Shown here in pieces: positions 14,881-24,054 of a DNA stretch of 37,869 nt. The stretch covers positions 1 to 37,869 of the forward strand of contig JBBRPS010000007.1 in assembly GCA_038227745.1 (NCBI GenBank), written 5' to 3'. This DNA is from DASPXY01 sp038227745 (lineage in GTDB: Bacteria; Planctomycetota; Planctomycetia; Gemmatales; Gemmataceae). Both the position numbers and the translations under genes were made by a program. A model generated the notes under the pieces. It saw only the letters and a program-made list of their open reading frames with translations. It ran no database searches and had not been told where the DNA came from. Numbering within the stretch: the first letter of the stretch is position 1; the number at the start of each line of letters is the position of its first letter.

Positions 14881-16740
14881 TTACTTCAAGGTGGCCTTCA
14901 ACGTCAGCCGCTTGCCGCCGCGCATGACGCCGACGGCGATGGTGCCGCCCGGCTGCTGCGCCCCCATGACGGCCATGTACGTCGCAATGTTCGTGATCTG
15001 CCGGTCGTTGATTTCCACGATCAGGTCCCCCGCCTTCAGGCCAGCCTTCGCCGCCGGGCGGCCGTCGATCACCTGGCTGACCAGCAGGCCCTTCGGAGCG
15101 TTCGGCGCGTCGTCGTACTGCGGCACGATTCCCAGCGTCGGTCCCTTGCCGCGCGCCGGCCCGCTCCCCCCGCCGCCCTTGATGGCCGTGTACTCCGGCC
15201 GCTCGCCGACCGTGGCGAAGTACGCCAGCAGATCCTCGGCGAGGTCCGCGATCCGCCGCATCCCCGGCACGTTGATCTTGTCCGCCGTGTCGCTGGGGCG
15301 GTGGTAGTCCGCGTGCGTCCCCGTCCACAGGAACATCACCGGCACCTTCTGGCGGTAGAACGAGGCGTGGTCACTGTAGCCGGAGCCGCCGGACTTCTTG
15401 GTCAGCTGGAAGCCGTACTTCTTGTTGAACCGCCCGATCAACTCGTCGAAGCCCTTGCCGGCCTGCACCCCCTCGACGATCAGCTTCTTGTCCGTGTCCG
15501 ATAGCCGGCCGACCATGTCGAGGTTGACCATGGCCACGGTGCTCTCGAGCGGGAACAGCGGCTCCTTGTCGCAGTAGTGGAGCGAGCCGAGCAGGCCGCG
15601 CTCCTCGCCGCTGAAGGTCATGAATACCAGCCGCCGACCCTGGCGGTTCTTGATTGCGGCGAAGCGCCGGGCCAGTTCCAGCACGGTCGTCGTGCCCGAG
15701 CCGTTGTCGTCGGCGCCGTGGTGGATCTCCTTCTTGGTCCGGTCCTTGGCCAGGCTGCCGTAGCCGCCGTAGCCCAGGTGGTCGTAGTGGGCGCCGACCA
15801 TCACCGTCTCCTTCGCCAGCGGACCGGCCCCCTCCAGCACGCCGATGACGTTCTTGAGCGCGAAAGTCGTGCGCTCCACCGGGGCCGTCAGGCGCGCGCT
15901 CCAGCCCCGCAGCGGGGCGCCGCGCGGGGTGAGGTCACGGCTGATGTCCTTCTCCAGGTCGCTCAGGCCCTCGCCGAGGCTCGAACGTAGCACCGGGTCG
16001 AGCACGGAGCGACGGACGTGCAGCACCGGGATCGAGACGCCACCCGCTCCCGACAGGGCCTCGAAGTCATTGAGCTTGTCGCCGTCCTTCTCGTTCGAGG
16101 AGTCGTTGACCAGCAGCACGGCGGCTGCGCGACGCGCCTCGGCCTGGGCGAACTTCGGGAGCAGGGCGGCGAGGCCCATCTTGTTCTGCTCGCTGCCGCC
16201 GAACGGGGCGTCCTTGCTGTCCCAGCGCGGCACGCGGCGGATCAGCACCACGACCTTGCCGGCGACGTCGAGGCCCTTGTAGTCGTCGTACTTGACCTGC
16301 GGCCCGACGACGCCGAAGCCGGCGAACACCAGGGGCGCATCGGCCTTGCCGCCGCCGGAGCCGCCGGTCACCTCGAAGTCCACGCCGGGCTTGAGGTGGA
16401 TCACCTGGCCCTGTGGCCCGCGGAGTGTAAGGGAACCGCGGCCGTTGAGCTTGCCGGCGCCGGCCGAGATGGTGAACGGCTGGAAGTAGCTGCCGTTGCG
16501 CCCGCCCGGCTTGAGTCCAGCCTTCTTGAACTCGTTGGCGATGTAGTAAGCGGCCCTGTCGATGCCCTTCGTCCCGGGGCCGCGCCCCTCGCACTCGTCG
16601 GAGGCCAGGAAGAAGATGTCGCGGCGCATGCGCGCCTCGCTGGCTTCCTTGTTCGCCCCGTAACCCTGCCCGGCGGCCAGCGCCAGGAAGGCCGCCGCGG
16701 CCCCCAGGCACAGCCCACGCAACCACTGCCGCACTGACAT
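14881..16740 (-). CDS. Exported M28 zinc aminopeptidase with PA and PDZ domains
   Basis: 619 residues. Order: signal peptide (1-28), an N-terminal part of the peptidase, a PA insert (~120-260), the M28 catalytic core (~295-520), and a C-terminal PDZ domain (~535-619, with GLLVSQVIDGRPAAKAGLKA then GDLIVEIN). The two-zinc site is complete: H318 and D320 in GAHYDHLG, D344/D345 in HGADDNGSG, E379-E380 in SGEERGLLGS, D408 in NLDMVGR and H480 in HADYHRPSD. It should remove N-terminal amino acids from peptides in the periplasm. The ATG at 16740 has GAGGAG seven bases upstream. It is divergent from the mosaic protein at 17090. Confidence 0.9.
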   Translation of the reverse strand: MSVRQWLRGLCLGAAAAFLALAAGQGYGANKEASEARMRRDIFFLASDECEGRGPGTKGIDRAAYYIANEFKKAGLKPGGRNGSYFQPFTISAGAGKLNGRGSLTLRGPQGQVIHLKPGVDFEVTGGSGGGKADAPLVFAGFGVVGPQVKYDDYKGLDVAGKVVVLIRRVPRWDSKDAPFGGSEQNKMGLAALLPKFAQAEARRAAAVLLVNDSSNEKDGDKLNDFEALSGAGGVSIPVLHVRRSVLDPVLRSSLGEGLSDLEKDISRDLTPRGAPLRGWSARLTAPVERTTFALKNVIGVLEGAGPLAKETVMVGAHYDHLGYGGYGSLAKDRTKKEIHHGADDNGSGTTTVLELARRFAAIKNRQGRRLVFMTFSGEERGLLGSLHYCDKEPLFPLESTVAMVNLDMVGRLSDTDKKLIVEGVQAGKGFDELIGRFNKKYGFQLTKKSGGSGYSDHASFYRQKVPVMFLWTGTHADYHRPSDTADKINVPGMRRIADLAEDLLAYFATVGERPEYTAIKGGGGSGPARGKGPTLGIVPQYDDAPNAPKGLLVSQVIDGRPAAKAGLKAGDLIVEINDRQITNIATYMAVMGAQQPGGTIAVGVMRGGKRLTLKATLK

Positions 16741-16840
16741 CGCTGTCTCCTCGCTCAGAAGGACGGTGATGGTGAACGGCCGGCCATTGCACAAAAGCGT
16801 CATTCTACCAGAAGGGGAGCCGCGCGGGGACAACCGTCGC

Positions 16841-16868
16841 TTGCGTTCGGGCGCCCGTGTTCTATACT
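16841..16868 (+). promoter_or_regulatory. Candidate sigma-70-type promoter
   Basis: TTGCGT at 16841-16846 and TATACT at 16863-16868 are separated by 16 bases and point toward the gene at 17090, giving a leader of about 215 bases. This is the best such match in the divergent gap 16741-17089, which holds no gene I can support. Promoter rules for planctomycetes are not settled, so it remains a candidate. Confidence 0.4.
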
Positions 16869-17089
16869 TGCGGCGCGTACACCCCCCTCACCGTGTTACG
16901 CTCCCTCCGCAGCGGGCTGTTCCCGTTGCGCCCGTCATCGCTGTCCGAGTACAGCGGCTCTTGAACCACTCGCTCTGACATCCTGCGCGGCCCGCGCGGC
17001 CCGACCGCTCCCGGTGCGCCCCTGTTGATTCCCCGGCGCCGGGATAGGGGAGCCACGCCACGGCCACCGCCACGGGAGGGACGCCTCGT

Positions 17090-19843
17090 ATGTCGATCGT
17101 TGCACGTCTCGGCCACAGGTTTGCCCGTTTCTGGCATCGCACCGAGGTCGCCCGTCCGGGGCGCCGACGCCGGGCCGTTCTTCGCCTCGAGGAGTTAGAA
17201 GATCGCACGGTGCCCACGCTCCTCGGCCAGCAGCTGTTCCCCGCCGACAACCCGTGGAACCAGAAGATCACCAGCGCCCCGGTGGCCGGCAACTCCGGGG
17301 CGATCATCAATAACATCGTCACCCACTATGGCGACGGCCGCCTGCACCCCGACTTCGGCCAGGATGCTCACGCCGCCGTTGACCTGTACGGCATCCCGTA
17401 CAACGTCGTCCACGGCAACAGCAGCCCTCTGACGATGGTCGTCCTCGACGCCTACCCCGGCGAGAGCGACCGCGTCCCCGCGCCCGTTCCTGCCGGCGCC
17501 GCGATCGAAGGCGATTACCAGAACGGCCCGAAAGTGGGCGTCAACAACCGCGGCGACTCGCACCTCGTCGTCTGGGACCAGGACAACGATGTCGCCTACG
17601 AGTTCTACCGGGCATCGCGGCCGAGTGAGAACCCCGATGGGAAATGGCACGCCGACCAGGAGACGGTCTGGGACATGAAGGTCAACACCTTCCGCACCGT
17701 CGGCTGGACGTCGGCCGACGCCGCGGGCCTGTCGATCCTCGCGGGCCTGGCGCGGCCCGACGAGGCGGCGCCGGTCAGCCAGGGCGGCCAGGGCGCCATC
17801 AACCACGCCCTCCGCTTCACGCTGCAGAACAGCGTCGTCCTGGACCAGTTCCTCTACCCCGCGTCGCACACCGCCAACCCCGGGAACACCAACGCGGTCG
17901 TACAGGTGCCGATGGGCGCCCGCTTCCGCCTCAAGGCCGGCGTGAACATCTCCGGCCTCAGCCCGCAGGCCCGCGTCGTCGCGCAGGCCCTGAAGGACTA
18001 TGGCCTGATCGTCGCGGACAACGGCAGCAACTTCTACATCTCCGGGGCCAGCGATGCCGTGGGCGCCGGCAACCAGCGGACGCTGACCTGGAACGACAAC
18101 GACATCCAGGACACGTTGCACGGCCTCAAGAGCCTGCACTTCAGCGACTTCGAGGTCATCGACCTCACTCCCGTCGTCACCGGCCTGAGCGCCACGAGCG
18201 GGCCGGCGGGCACCACGGTCACCGTGCTCGGCCAGAACTTCTCCGGCGCCGCCGGCCGCCTGCAGGTCTTCTTCGGCGCCGCGCCGGCGGCTTCGGTGAC
18301 CATCGTCGATGACGGCCACGTCACCGCCGTGGCCCCGGTCGGCGGCGGCACGGTGGACGTCCGCGTGCAGTCCGGCATCAGCACCGCCCCTGACGCGGGA
18401 AACGTCAAAAGCACCATTTTTGGATACGGGATTTCGGCCATCACAGTCGGCGACCGTTTCACGTACGGCGCCGCCGGCAGTGGCTCTCCGGGCGTGACCC
18501 CGCCGGGGGGTTCGGGCAACCCGCCACCTCCCGGCGGGAGCACTCCCCCGGGCGGGACCACCCCTCCCGGCTCGGGCAGTCCCTCACCGCCAGGCGGGGC
18601 GTCGGGCGGCGGCGCTCCGACCGGCCTGAACAGCGTTCCCATCACCTCCACGGTGGGCATCGTCGATCCGTCGGGGCGGTGGTATCTGCACAACAGCAAC
18701 ACAGGTGGAAGCCCGGACATCGCCCCCTTCGTCTACGGTGCGGGGGCCTGGGTCCCCGTGGCCGGCGACTGGGACGGCGACGGCCAGACGACCGCCGGCG
18801 TGTTCAACCCCGCGTCCGCGACCTGGTACCTCCGCAATAGCAACAGTTCCGGCGCCCCGGCGCAGCAGTTCGCGTATGGCGGCGCGAACTGGCTGCCCGT
18901 GGCCGGCGACTGGGACGGCGACGGCAAGACGACCGTCGGTGTGTTCGACCCCGCCACCGCCACCTGGTATCTGAAGAACAGCAACGGCCCCGGGGCGCCC
19001 GACATCACGCCGTTCCGCTACGGGGCGCCCGGTTGGATCCCGATCGCCGGCGACTGGAACGGGGACGGCAAGGCGAGCGTCGGTGTGGTCGATCCGAACA
19101 CGGGTATCTGGTATCTCAAGAACAGCAACGGTGCCGGTGGCCCCGACATCGCGCCGTTCCGCTACGGCGCTCCTGGCTGGAGGCCTGTCGTCGGCGCCTG
19201 GAACGGGCAGGGCAGGACCACCGTCGGCGTGTTCGATCCGGACACCGCCACCTGGTACCTCAAGAACAGCAACGGCCCCGGGGCGCCCGATGTCACGCCG
19301 TTCCGCTACGGCGGCGCCGGGTGGAGGCCGGTTGTCGGTGACTGGAACTTCCCGGGGCTGCCCGAACTCGCGGCCGACGGCCAGGGGGCCGCTTCCGGCC
19401 TGACGCCCCTGGGCGCCGCCGACCTGGCCGGCGTTCGCGACGCCGCGCTGGCACGGCTGGCCGGCGCCGGGATCGACGCGAAGATGCTGGCGACGCTTGC
19501 CTCGGTACGATTCGAGGTCGGCGCGCTGCCGCCCGGATACCTGGGCCTGGCTTTCCCCGACGCCAGCCGGGTGGTCCTCGACGGCGACGCGGCCGGTCAC
19601 GGCTGGTTCATCGATCCGACGCCGTTGCAGGACGAGGAGTTCGCGCCGGGTGGCACGGCGCTGGCCGGCGGCCCGGCGAGTCGGCGCATGGACCTGTTGA
19701 CCGTGGCGTTGCACGAACTGGGCCACGTGGCGGGCCTGGACGACGACGCCGGCAGCGGCTTGATGGGTGAGGCCCTCGGTGCGGGAGTGCGCCAGGTGAG
19801 CGATTTGCAGACGGTTTTCGGCGCCGGCAAGGGCGGGGTCTGA
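17090..19843 (+). CDS. Mosaic surface protein: LExRxxP signal, TIG domain, five Asp-rich repeats, metalloprotease-like end
   Basis: 917 residues. Residues 31-42 (LRLEELEDRTVP) are the N-terminal motif found on large exported planctomycete proteins. Residues ~45-355 form a domain I cannot name. Residues ~358-450 are an IPT/TIG immunoglobulin-like domain (ATSGPAGTTVTVLGQNFSG). A Pro/Gly linker follows (~463-513). Then five 47-48-residue repeats carry calcium-type loops (GDWDGDGKTT) and W-Y-L-K-N-S-N-G. The end has H875-E-L-G-H879-V-A-G882-L-D-D885, the zinc signature HExxHxxGxxD, followed by GLMGEAL as a possible Met turn. It is probably an extracellular adhesin or protease. The start codon is ATG, 31 codons before the motif. 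Confidence 0.8.
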   Translation: MSIVARLGHRFARFWHRTEVARPGRRRRAVLRLEELEDRTVPTLLGQQLFPADNPWNQKITSAPVAGNSGAIINNIVTHYGDGRLHPDFGQDAHAAVDLYGIPYNVVHGNSSPLTMVVLDAYPGESDRVPAPVPAGAAIEGDYQNGPKVGVNNRGDSHLVVWDQDNDVAYEFYRASRPSENPDGKWHADQETVWDMKVNTFRTVGWTSADAAGLSILAGLARPDEAAPVSQGGQGAINHALRFTLQNSVVLDQFLYPASHTANPGNTNAVVQVPMGARFRLKAGVNISGLSPQARVVAQALKDYGLIVADNGSNFYISGASDAVGAGNQRTLTWNDNDIQDTLHGLKSLHFSDFEVIDLTPVVTGLSATSGPAGTTVTVLGQNFSGAAGRLQVFFGAAPAASVTIVDDGHVTAVAPVGGGTVDVRVQSGISTAPDAGNVKSTIFGYGISAITVGDRFTYGAAGSGSPGVTPPGGSGNPPPPGGSTPPGGTTPPGSGSPSPPGGASGGGAPTGLNSVPITSTVGIVDPSGRWYLHNSNTGGSPDIAPFVYGAGAWVPVAGDWDGDGQTTAGVFNPASATWYLRNSNSSGAPAQQFAYGGANWLPVAGDWDGDGKTTVGVFDPATATWYLKNSNGPGAPDITPFRYGAPGWIPIAGDWNGDGKASVGVVDPNTGIWYLKNSNGAGGPDIAPFRYGAPGWRPVVGAWNGQGRTTVGVFDPDTATWYLKNSNGPGAPDVTPFRYGGAGWRPVVGDWNFPGLPELAADGQGAASGLTPLGAADLAGVRDAALARLAGAGIDAKMLATLASVRFEVGALPPGYLGLAFPDASRVVLDGDAAGHGWFIDPTPLQDEEFAPGGTALAGGPASRRMDLLTVALHELGHVAGLDDDAGSGLMGEALGAGVRQVSDLQTVFGAGKGGV
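18656..19369 (+). repeat. Five tandem coding repeats of 141-144 bases
   Basis: Units start at 18656, 18797, 18938, 19082 and 19226 (steps of 141, 141, 144 and 144 bases) and encode the Asp-rich 47-48-residue modules of the mosaic protein. Units 3 and 5 share long near-identical stretches (the ACCTGGTA and GGCCCCGGGGCGCCCGA blocks), a sign of recent duplication or gene conversion. The array could vary in copy number between strains. Confidence 0.85.
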
Positions 19844-19893
19844 CCCGCTTGACGGCGCGGGCCAGACGAGGCGGGTAGAGGACACGTGAGGAG

Positions 19894-19918
19894 CAAAGGG
19901 GGCGGCGCGCCCCCTTTG
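19894..19918. terminator. Hairpin between convergent genes
   Basis: CAAAGGGGGCG (19894-19904) pairs perfectly with CGCCCCCTTTG (19908-19918) around a three-base loop. It lies 50 bases after the mosaic protein's stop and 66 bases before the convergent TIGR03067 gene's stop. On the plus strand TTTG closes the stem, and on the minus strand the sequence is nearly the same, so it can serve both genes. Confidence 0.7.
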
Positions 19919-19984
19919 TGCCCGCGCGGGGCAAGCATCCTGCGCGCCCCGCACAGCTCGGACAGGAGGATGGACGACGGCCGG

Positions 19985-20437
19985 CTACTGCTTCAGCCTC
20001 TTGAGCACGAACAGGCCGTACTTTTTCCCGTCAAACTCCTTGGGAAGTTCTTTTTCGCTGCCGCAGATCTTCAAGCTATCCCCTTCCAGGAGGTAGATCG
20101 CCTTGTCCGTCTTCCCAATCCCTTTCTTGTCCGACGACTTCACCAGCGTCATCTCGATGACCTTGGGGTTCTTCGTCGGGTCCAGCTTGTAGGTGAATTC
20201 CATGTCGAGTCCGGGAAGCTTGCCGACGTAATAGATTTTGTCCCCCTTGATCACATATTTGACATCGAACATCTCGCCCGCCTTCGCGTCGATCATGACG
20301 ACGCCGAGATCCTCCGCCCGCAGGACGCGCCAGGTCCCCTGGAGCTTATCCTGCTCCTTCTTGACCGTATCCTCCTGCGGGGCAGTAGCCCCCAGGAAGA
20401 GCAGGACGGGGAGTGCGAGGAACGAACGGTAGCTCAT
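19985..20437 (-). CDS. Exported TIGR03067-domain protein
   Basis: 150 residues with a signal peptide (MSYRSFLALPVLLFLGATAP) and then the TIGR03067 pattern: KKEQDKLQGTWRVLRAED, GDKIYYVG, LDPTKNPKVIEM, KAIYLLEGDSLKICGS. The domain is common and expanded in planctomycetes and resembles small lipocalin-like beta barrels; no function is established. The Lys-rich composition and lower GC differ from the neighbours but are normal for this family. The ATG at 20437 has GGAGGT seven bases upstream. Convergent with the mosaic protein gene. Confidence 0.85.
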   Translation of the reverse strand: MSYRSFLALPVLLFLGATAPQEDTVKKEQDKLQGTWRVLRAEDLGVVMIDAKAGEMFDVKYVIKGDKIYYVGKLPGLDMEFTYKLDPTKNPKVIEMTLVKSSDKKGIGKTDKAIYLLEGDSLKICGSEKELPKEFDGKKYGLFVLKRLKQ

Positions 20438-20809
20438 GGATGACCTCCGAAAAGATCCCTATCCCCCGGCAGTACCCCCGCCAGGGCTGACAGGCTGTGA
20501 AGAGCGACGAGCCGGTCACCGTCGAATATCCGGTGCCGGCAGACGCCACAGGCGCACACTATGATCGGCGCCGGCGAGAGCAAGCAGCTGGCCGCCCGGC
20601 AGAGAGGCAACGGTACGGGGGTGGGTAATGACCCTCGCAACCCGACGCAGCGCTCGACCGCCACAGGGTCGTCTGGTACATGCACGTCACGCGCGCGGAA
20701 CGGCTCGACCCTGGCCCGGCGCCTCTGTCGCCGCCCGGCTCGTCTGGGGCCTCCTCGCCGACACCAGCGTGAGCGCGAAACGGCAAGCCGGCAAGAAGCC
20801 CCTCCCCAT
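20438..20809. other. Gene-free stretch
   Basis: These 372 bases lie between the start of the TIGR03067 gene and the end of the permease gene, both on the minus strand. Open frames exist on both strands but have no recognisable domain, no ribosome binding site in the right place, and composition typical of shadows. I see no RNA gene. It probably holds the promoter of the TIGR03067 gene. Confidence 0.5.
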
Positions 20810-22819
20810 TCAGCCGACGATGATGCGCGGCTGGCGCTCGGGGTTCGGTTCGGCGTTGCGGACCAGCTCGCGCACCATCCACGGCACGTTGCCCTCGCCG
20901 AACAGCACGAACCCCAGGTTCGCCGCCATCGGGCTCTCGTTCGACCAGCCGAAATGGATCTCCGGCGGCCGCCCCACCCGCGACAGCTCCAGCCCCAGCG
21001 CCGCGATCGCGTGCGCGATCGACGCGCAGCGCGTCACGCGCAGCAGGAACCGCCCCTCCCTTTCCTTCACCTCCATCAGGGGCGTCTGGTAGAACTCGCT
21101 GGCGTCGCCCAGCTCCGCCTCGACGAACACGATCGGCACCTCCGGCGGCAGTCGGTGCTCGCGGCGGATGCTCTCCTCCTTGCTCGCCAGGCTGCGCGTC
21201 CCGGGGCGGTGCGGCACCAGCACCGGGAACTCCAGGTGCTTCAAGCTGTCCCACAAGAAGCGCGAGTGCTCGTCCACGAACTGCCAGCCCGTGAAGCGCA
21301 GCTCCGTGCTCCGCCGCAGCCGCGACACCACCGACGCCAGGATAATGGCCACGATGAACCAGCTCGCGATCTTTAACCCGACCGGCTTCTCGATGATGTT
21401 TGCCGCCGTCGTGTAGAAGAACACCACCATGATCAGGGCGTAGCCCCACGGCACGCGGGCGAGAGCTGTGCCGCTGCGGTGCCGCCAGGTGTCGATGACG
21501 GCAGCGGCGCAGGCGCTCGACATCAGCACCAGCACGCCGGTCGCGTACGCCGCCCCCTGGGCATCGACATCGGCGTCGAACTCCCAGGTGATGAAGAGAT
21601 TGATGGCGGTGAACAGCAGCACCAGGGGGCGCACCGCCCGCGCCCACTCCGGCGCCATGCCGTAGCGTGGCAGGTACTGCGGCACCAGGTTGAGCAGTCC
21701 CGCCATCGCACTGGCGGCGGCGAACCAGAGGATGGCCACCGTGCTCAGGTCGTACACCGTGCCGAACACCTCGCCGAACAGCGGGTTGGCGACGGTCGCG
21801 AGCTGGCCGTTCGCCATGATGTCCCCGTGCGCCAGGTACGCCAGCGCCCGGTCCTTGGCCCCCGGGCGCTGCGTCATGGCGAACGGCGAGATCAGCGTGC
21901 TGGTGACCAGCGACGAGCCGAGGAGGAACACCGACATGATCAATGCCGCCGTGAGCAGGAGCTTGCGCGTGTTGCGGATGCGTCCGCGCGGGTTCTCCGC
22001 GGTGTCGCCTGGCTCGCCGCGGATGAGCGGCATGACGGCGACCCCGGTCTCGAAGCCGCTCAGGCCCAGCGCCAGCTTGGGGAACAGCAGCAGGCACAGC
22101 CCCAGGATGGCCAACCAGTTCCCCTCCGGCGCGAACGGCGCGGGGAAATGCAGGTCCGCGTTGGCGGCCGTCACCCGGTTGAGCCAGGGGACGAACAGCT
22201 CGTGAGGGTGCTCAGCCAGGTAGAGCAGGCCGCTGCCAATGACGATAAGGTTGAGCACGAGGTAGATGCCGACGATGACGACGGCCAGGGCGATGACCTC
22301 GCTGAAGCCGCGCAGGAAGACGGCGCCGAGGAGGACGAGCAGGCCCATGGTGATCAGGAGTTGGTTGTGCTCGAACGTGAGGGCCTGGCGGAGGAGTTGG
22401 TTTTCGATGAGGTGGGCGGCGGCGTCGGCGGCGGACAGGGTCTTGGTGATGACGAAGTCGGTGGCGGCGAAGCCGAGCAGCACGAGGACGAGGATCTTGC
22501 CGGTCCAGCCGGACACCAGCCGTTCCAGCATGCCGATGGACCCCTGGCCCCCGAAGGAGCGGCCGGCCACGTAGGCGTAGACCGGCAGCGCGCCGAACAG
22601 GGTGACGAGCACGAGGACGACGGTCGCGAAGGGGGTGAGCAGGCCGGTGGCCTCGAAGGCGATGGTCGGCTGGTAGCCGAGGGTGCTGAAGTAATCCACG
22701 CCGGTCAGGCACATGACCCACAACCAGAAGGTGGGCTGGTGCGTGGGCGGCGCGTGGGGGCCGGGCGGCACGGGCGGCTCGGGAGCGGGCGGGTTCGCAG
22801 CGGCCACGTCAGCACTCAT
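20810..22819 (-). CDS. APC-superfamily amino acid permease
   Basis: 669 residues. A Pro-rich N-terminus is followed by about twelve hydrophobic segments (residues ~30-510), starting FWLWVMCLTGVDYFSTLGYQ with the G-x-D-Y-F-S-T motif of the first transmembrane helix in APC permeases. FPKLALGLSGFETGVAVMPL lies in the central helix. The last ~160 residues are soluble and charged, with VPIVFVEAELGDASEFYQ and FGEGNVPWMVRELV, and should lie in the cytoplasm. The substrate is not evident; relatives move amino acids or potassium. The ATG at 22819 has AAGGGG upstream. No signal peptide, as expected. Confidence 0.8.
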   Translation of the reverse strand: MSADVAAANPPAPEPPVPPGPHAPPTHQPTFWLWVMCLTGVDYFSTLGYQPTIAFEATGLLTPFATVVLVLVTLFGALPVYAYVAGRSFGGQGSIGMLERLVSGWTGKILVLVLLGFAATDFVITKTLSAADAAAHLIENQLLRQALTFEHNQLLITMGLLVLLGAVFLRGFSEVIALAVVIVGIYLVLNLIVIGSGLLYLAEHPHELFVPWLNRVTAANADLHFPAPFAPEGNWLAILGLCLLLFPKLALGLSGFETGVAVMPLIRGEPGDTAENPRGRIRNTRKLLLTAALIMSVFLLGSSLVTSTLISPFAMTQRPGAKDRALAYLAHGDIMANGQLATVANPLFGEVFGTVYDLSTVAILWFAAASAMAGLLNLVPQYLPRYGMAPEWARAVRPLVLLFTAINLFITWEFDADVDAQGAAYATGVLVLMSSACAAAVIDTWRHRSGTALARVPWGYALIMVVFFYTTAANIIEKPVGLKIASWFIVAIILASVVSRLRRSTELRFTGWQFVDEHSRFLWDSLKHLEFPVLVPHRPGTRSLASKEESIRREHRLPPEVPIVFVEAELGDASEFYQTPLMEVKEREGRFLLRVTRCASIAHAIAALGLELSRVGRPPEIHFGWSNESPMAANLGFVLFGEGNVPWMVRELVRNAEPNPERQPRIIVG

Positions 22820-23307
22820 GGACGTTTCCCCTTCTTCTTCGGAATCCAGGCCGCCGCAGTACACTCCGGTGTACGGACGCCGCTGCCATCTCTGAAAAGC
22901 TCAAGATAAACGACGAAGGGGCGAGCGGCGAGGAGCGAGAAAGAAGGACTGGGGGCCGGCGCGCCCCCTCTTCCCCGCCCCCGCATCGGCGGGTGCGGAC
23001 TGTGCCTTCTGTTCCCCCCCTGCACATTTTGCAAATAAACTCGAAGATGCGCCTGGGGAAGGCGGGAAACCGGGGGAATTTCGGCAAACGGGGTCGAGTT
23101 TTCCCGGCCAGCGTGTAGGCTGGAAGGGGATCGAGTTTCCAAGACGGTCTACCCGTCCCTGCCGGCTCGGACAGGTCTTCGCGGCAGTCAGGCACGGCCC
23201 GTCGGCTTGCCACTCTCCCACGGCAGCCCCTTGACGGCCCGGGCGCGGAAGTCGCCGCGGCTTCGCCCGCGGGGCCAGGGCGCGGATCCTCTTGCTGGAG
23301 TACCTTC
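22820..23307. other. Divergent intergenic region
   Basis: 488 bases between the divergent permease and the gene at 23308. It contains the one clearly A+T-rich pocket nearby (23028-23052, TTTTGCAAATAAACTCGAAG), a likely place for a promoter. I see no convincing -35/-10 pair and no gene in any frame. Confidence 0.4.
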
Positions 23308-24054
23308 ATGGCACAACCACGGCCCAACATCGCACGCGCGCTGCCCCGCTGGGTGGTGATCGCGGGGAGCGTGGCCATCGGCTTCCACCTGTTCGCGGTG
23401 GGCATCCTGGTGGTCGCGGCGCGCAGCGGACAGTGGCCCACTCCGTTCGGGCCCAGCATGGCCGAACCGCCGCCGTTCGCCGCCACCCTCGACCGCTTCA
23501 CGACGCGCTACTACCTGCAGCCGTTGCGAATGACGCACAACTACCACTTCGTCACCAACCGGCCGGGGGATACGGCGGTCTACCTCGAGGTGCGCCTCAA
23601 GGACAAGGACGACCGCGTCCTCAAGACCGTCAAGATCCCGGACCCCAACGCGAACTCCTGGGTCCGCCACCGCCAGCATCTCTTGGCGCAGGCGCTGGCC
23701 GACGACATCCCCATCCAGGCCCGGCCCGGCGAGGTCATCCAGGCCCCGCACAAGAAGCCCGGCGAGATCGAGATCTGGGACTCGAACGGCCCCGACGACA
23801 AGATGCTGCACGTCCGCTCGGTGCCGGAGCACCGGATCCCGCGCGACCGGCCCGTCGCGCGGCCCTCCCCGTGGTCGCTGCTGCTGGCGCGCTCCTACGT
23901 CCGCCACCTCTGCCGCGAGTACGGAGCGGAAAAGGGCGAGCTGATCCGCCACAGCCGTGAAGCGATCATGCCCGCCGTGCTGTTCTTCGGCGAGCAAGCG
24001 CCGCCCGGCACCTTCGACGAACTGGTTTCCAACTTTGGGGAGTTACCACGGTGA
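23308..24054 (+). CDS. Single-pass membrane protein paired with an HTTM-like protein
   Basis: 248 residues: a short basic start, one membrane helix (residues ~14-38, WVVIAGSVAIGFHLFAVGIL), then a soluble domain with beta-strand-like segments (YYLQPLRMTHNYHFVTNRPG, TAVYLEVRLKDKDDRVLKTV) outside the membrane. I do not recognise a named family. Its stop overlaps the GTG start of the next gene by four bases (GTGA), so the two are translationally coupled and probably work together. The ATG at 23308 fits the hydrophobic helix at the start. Confidence 0.7.
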   Translation: MAQPRPNIARALPRWVVIAGSVAIGFHLFAVGILVVAARSGQWPTPFGPSMAEPPPFAATLDRFTTRYYLQPLRMTHNYHFVTNRPGDTAVYLEVRLKDKDDRVLKTVKIPDPNANSWVRHRQHLLAQALADDIPIQARPGEVIQAPHKKPGEIEIWDSNGPDDKMLHVRSVPEHRIPRDRPVARPSPWSLLLARSYVRHLCREYGAEKGELIRHSREAIMPAVLFFGEQAPPGTFDELVSNFGELPR

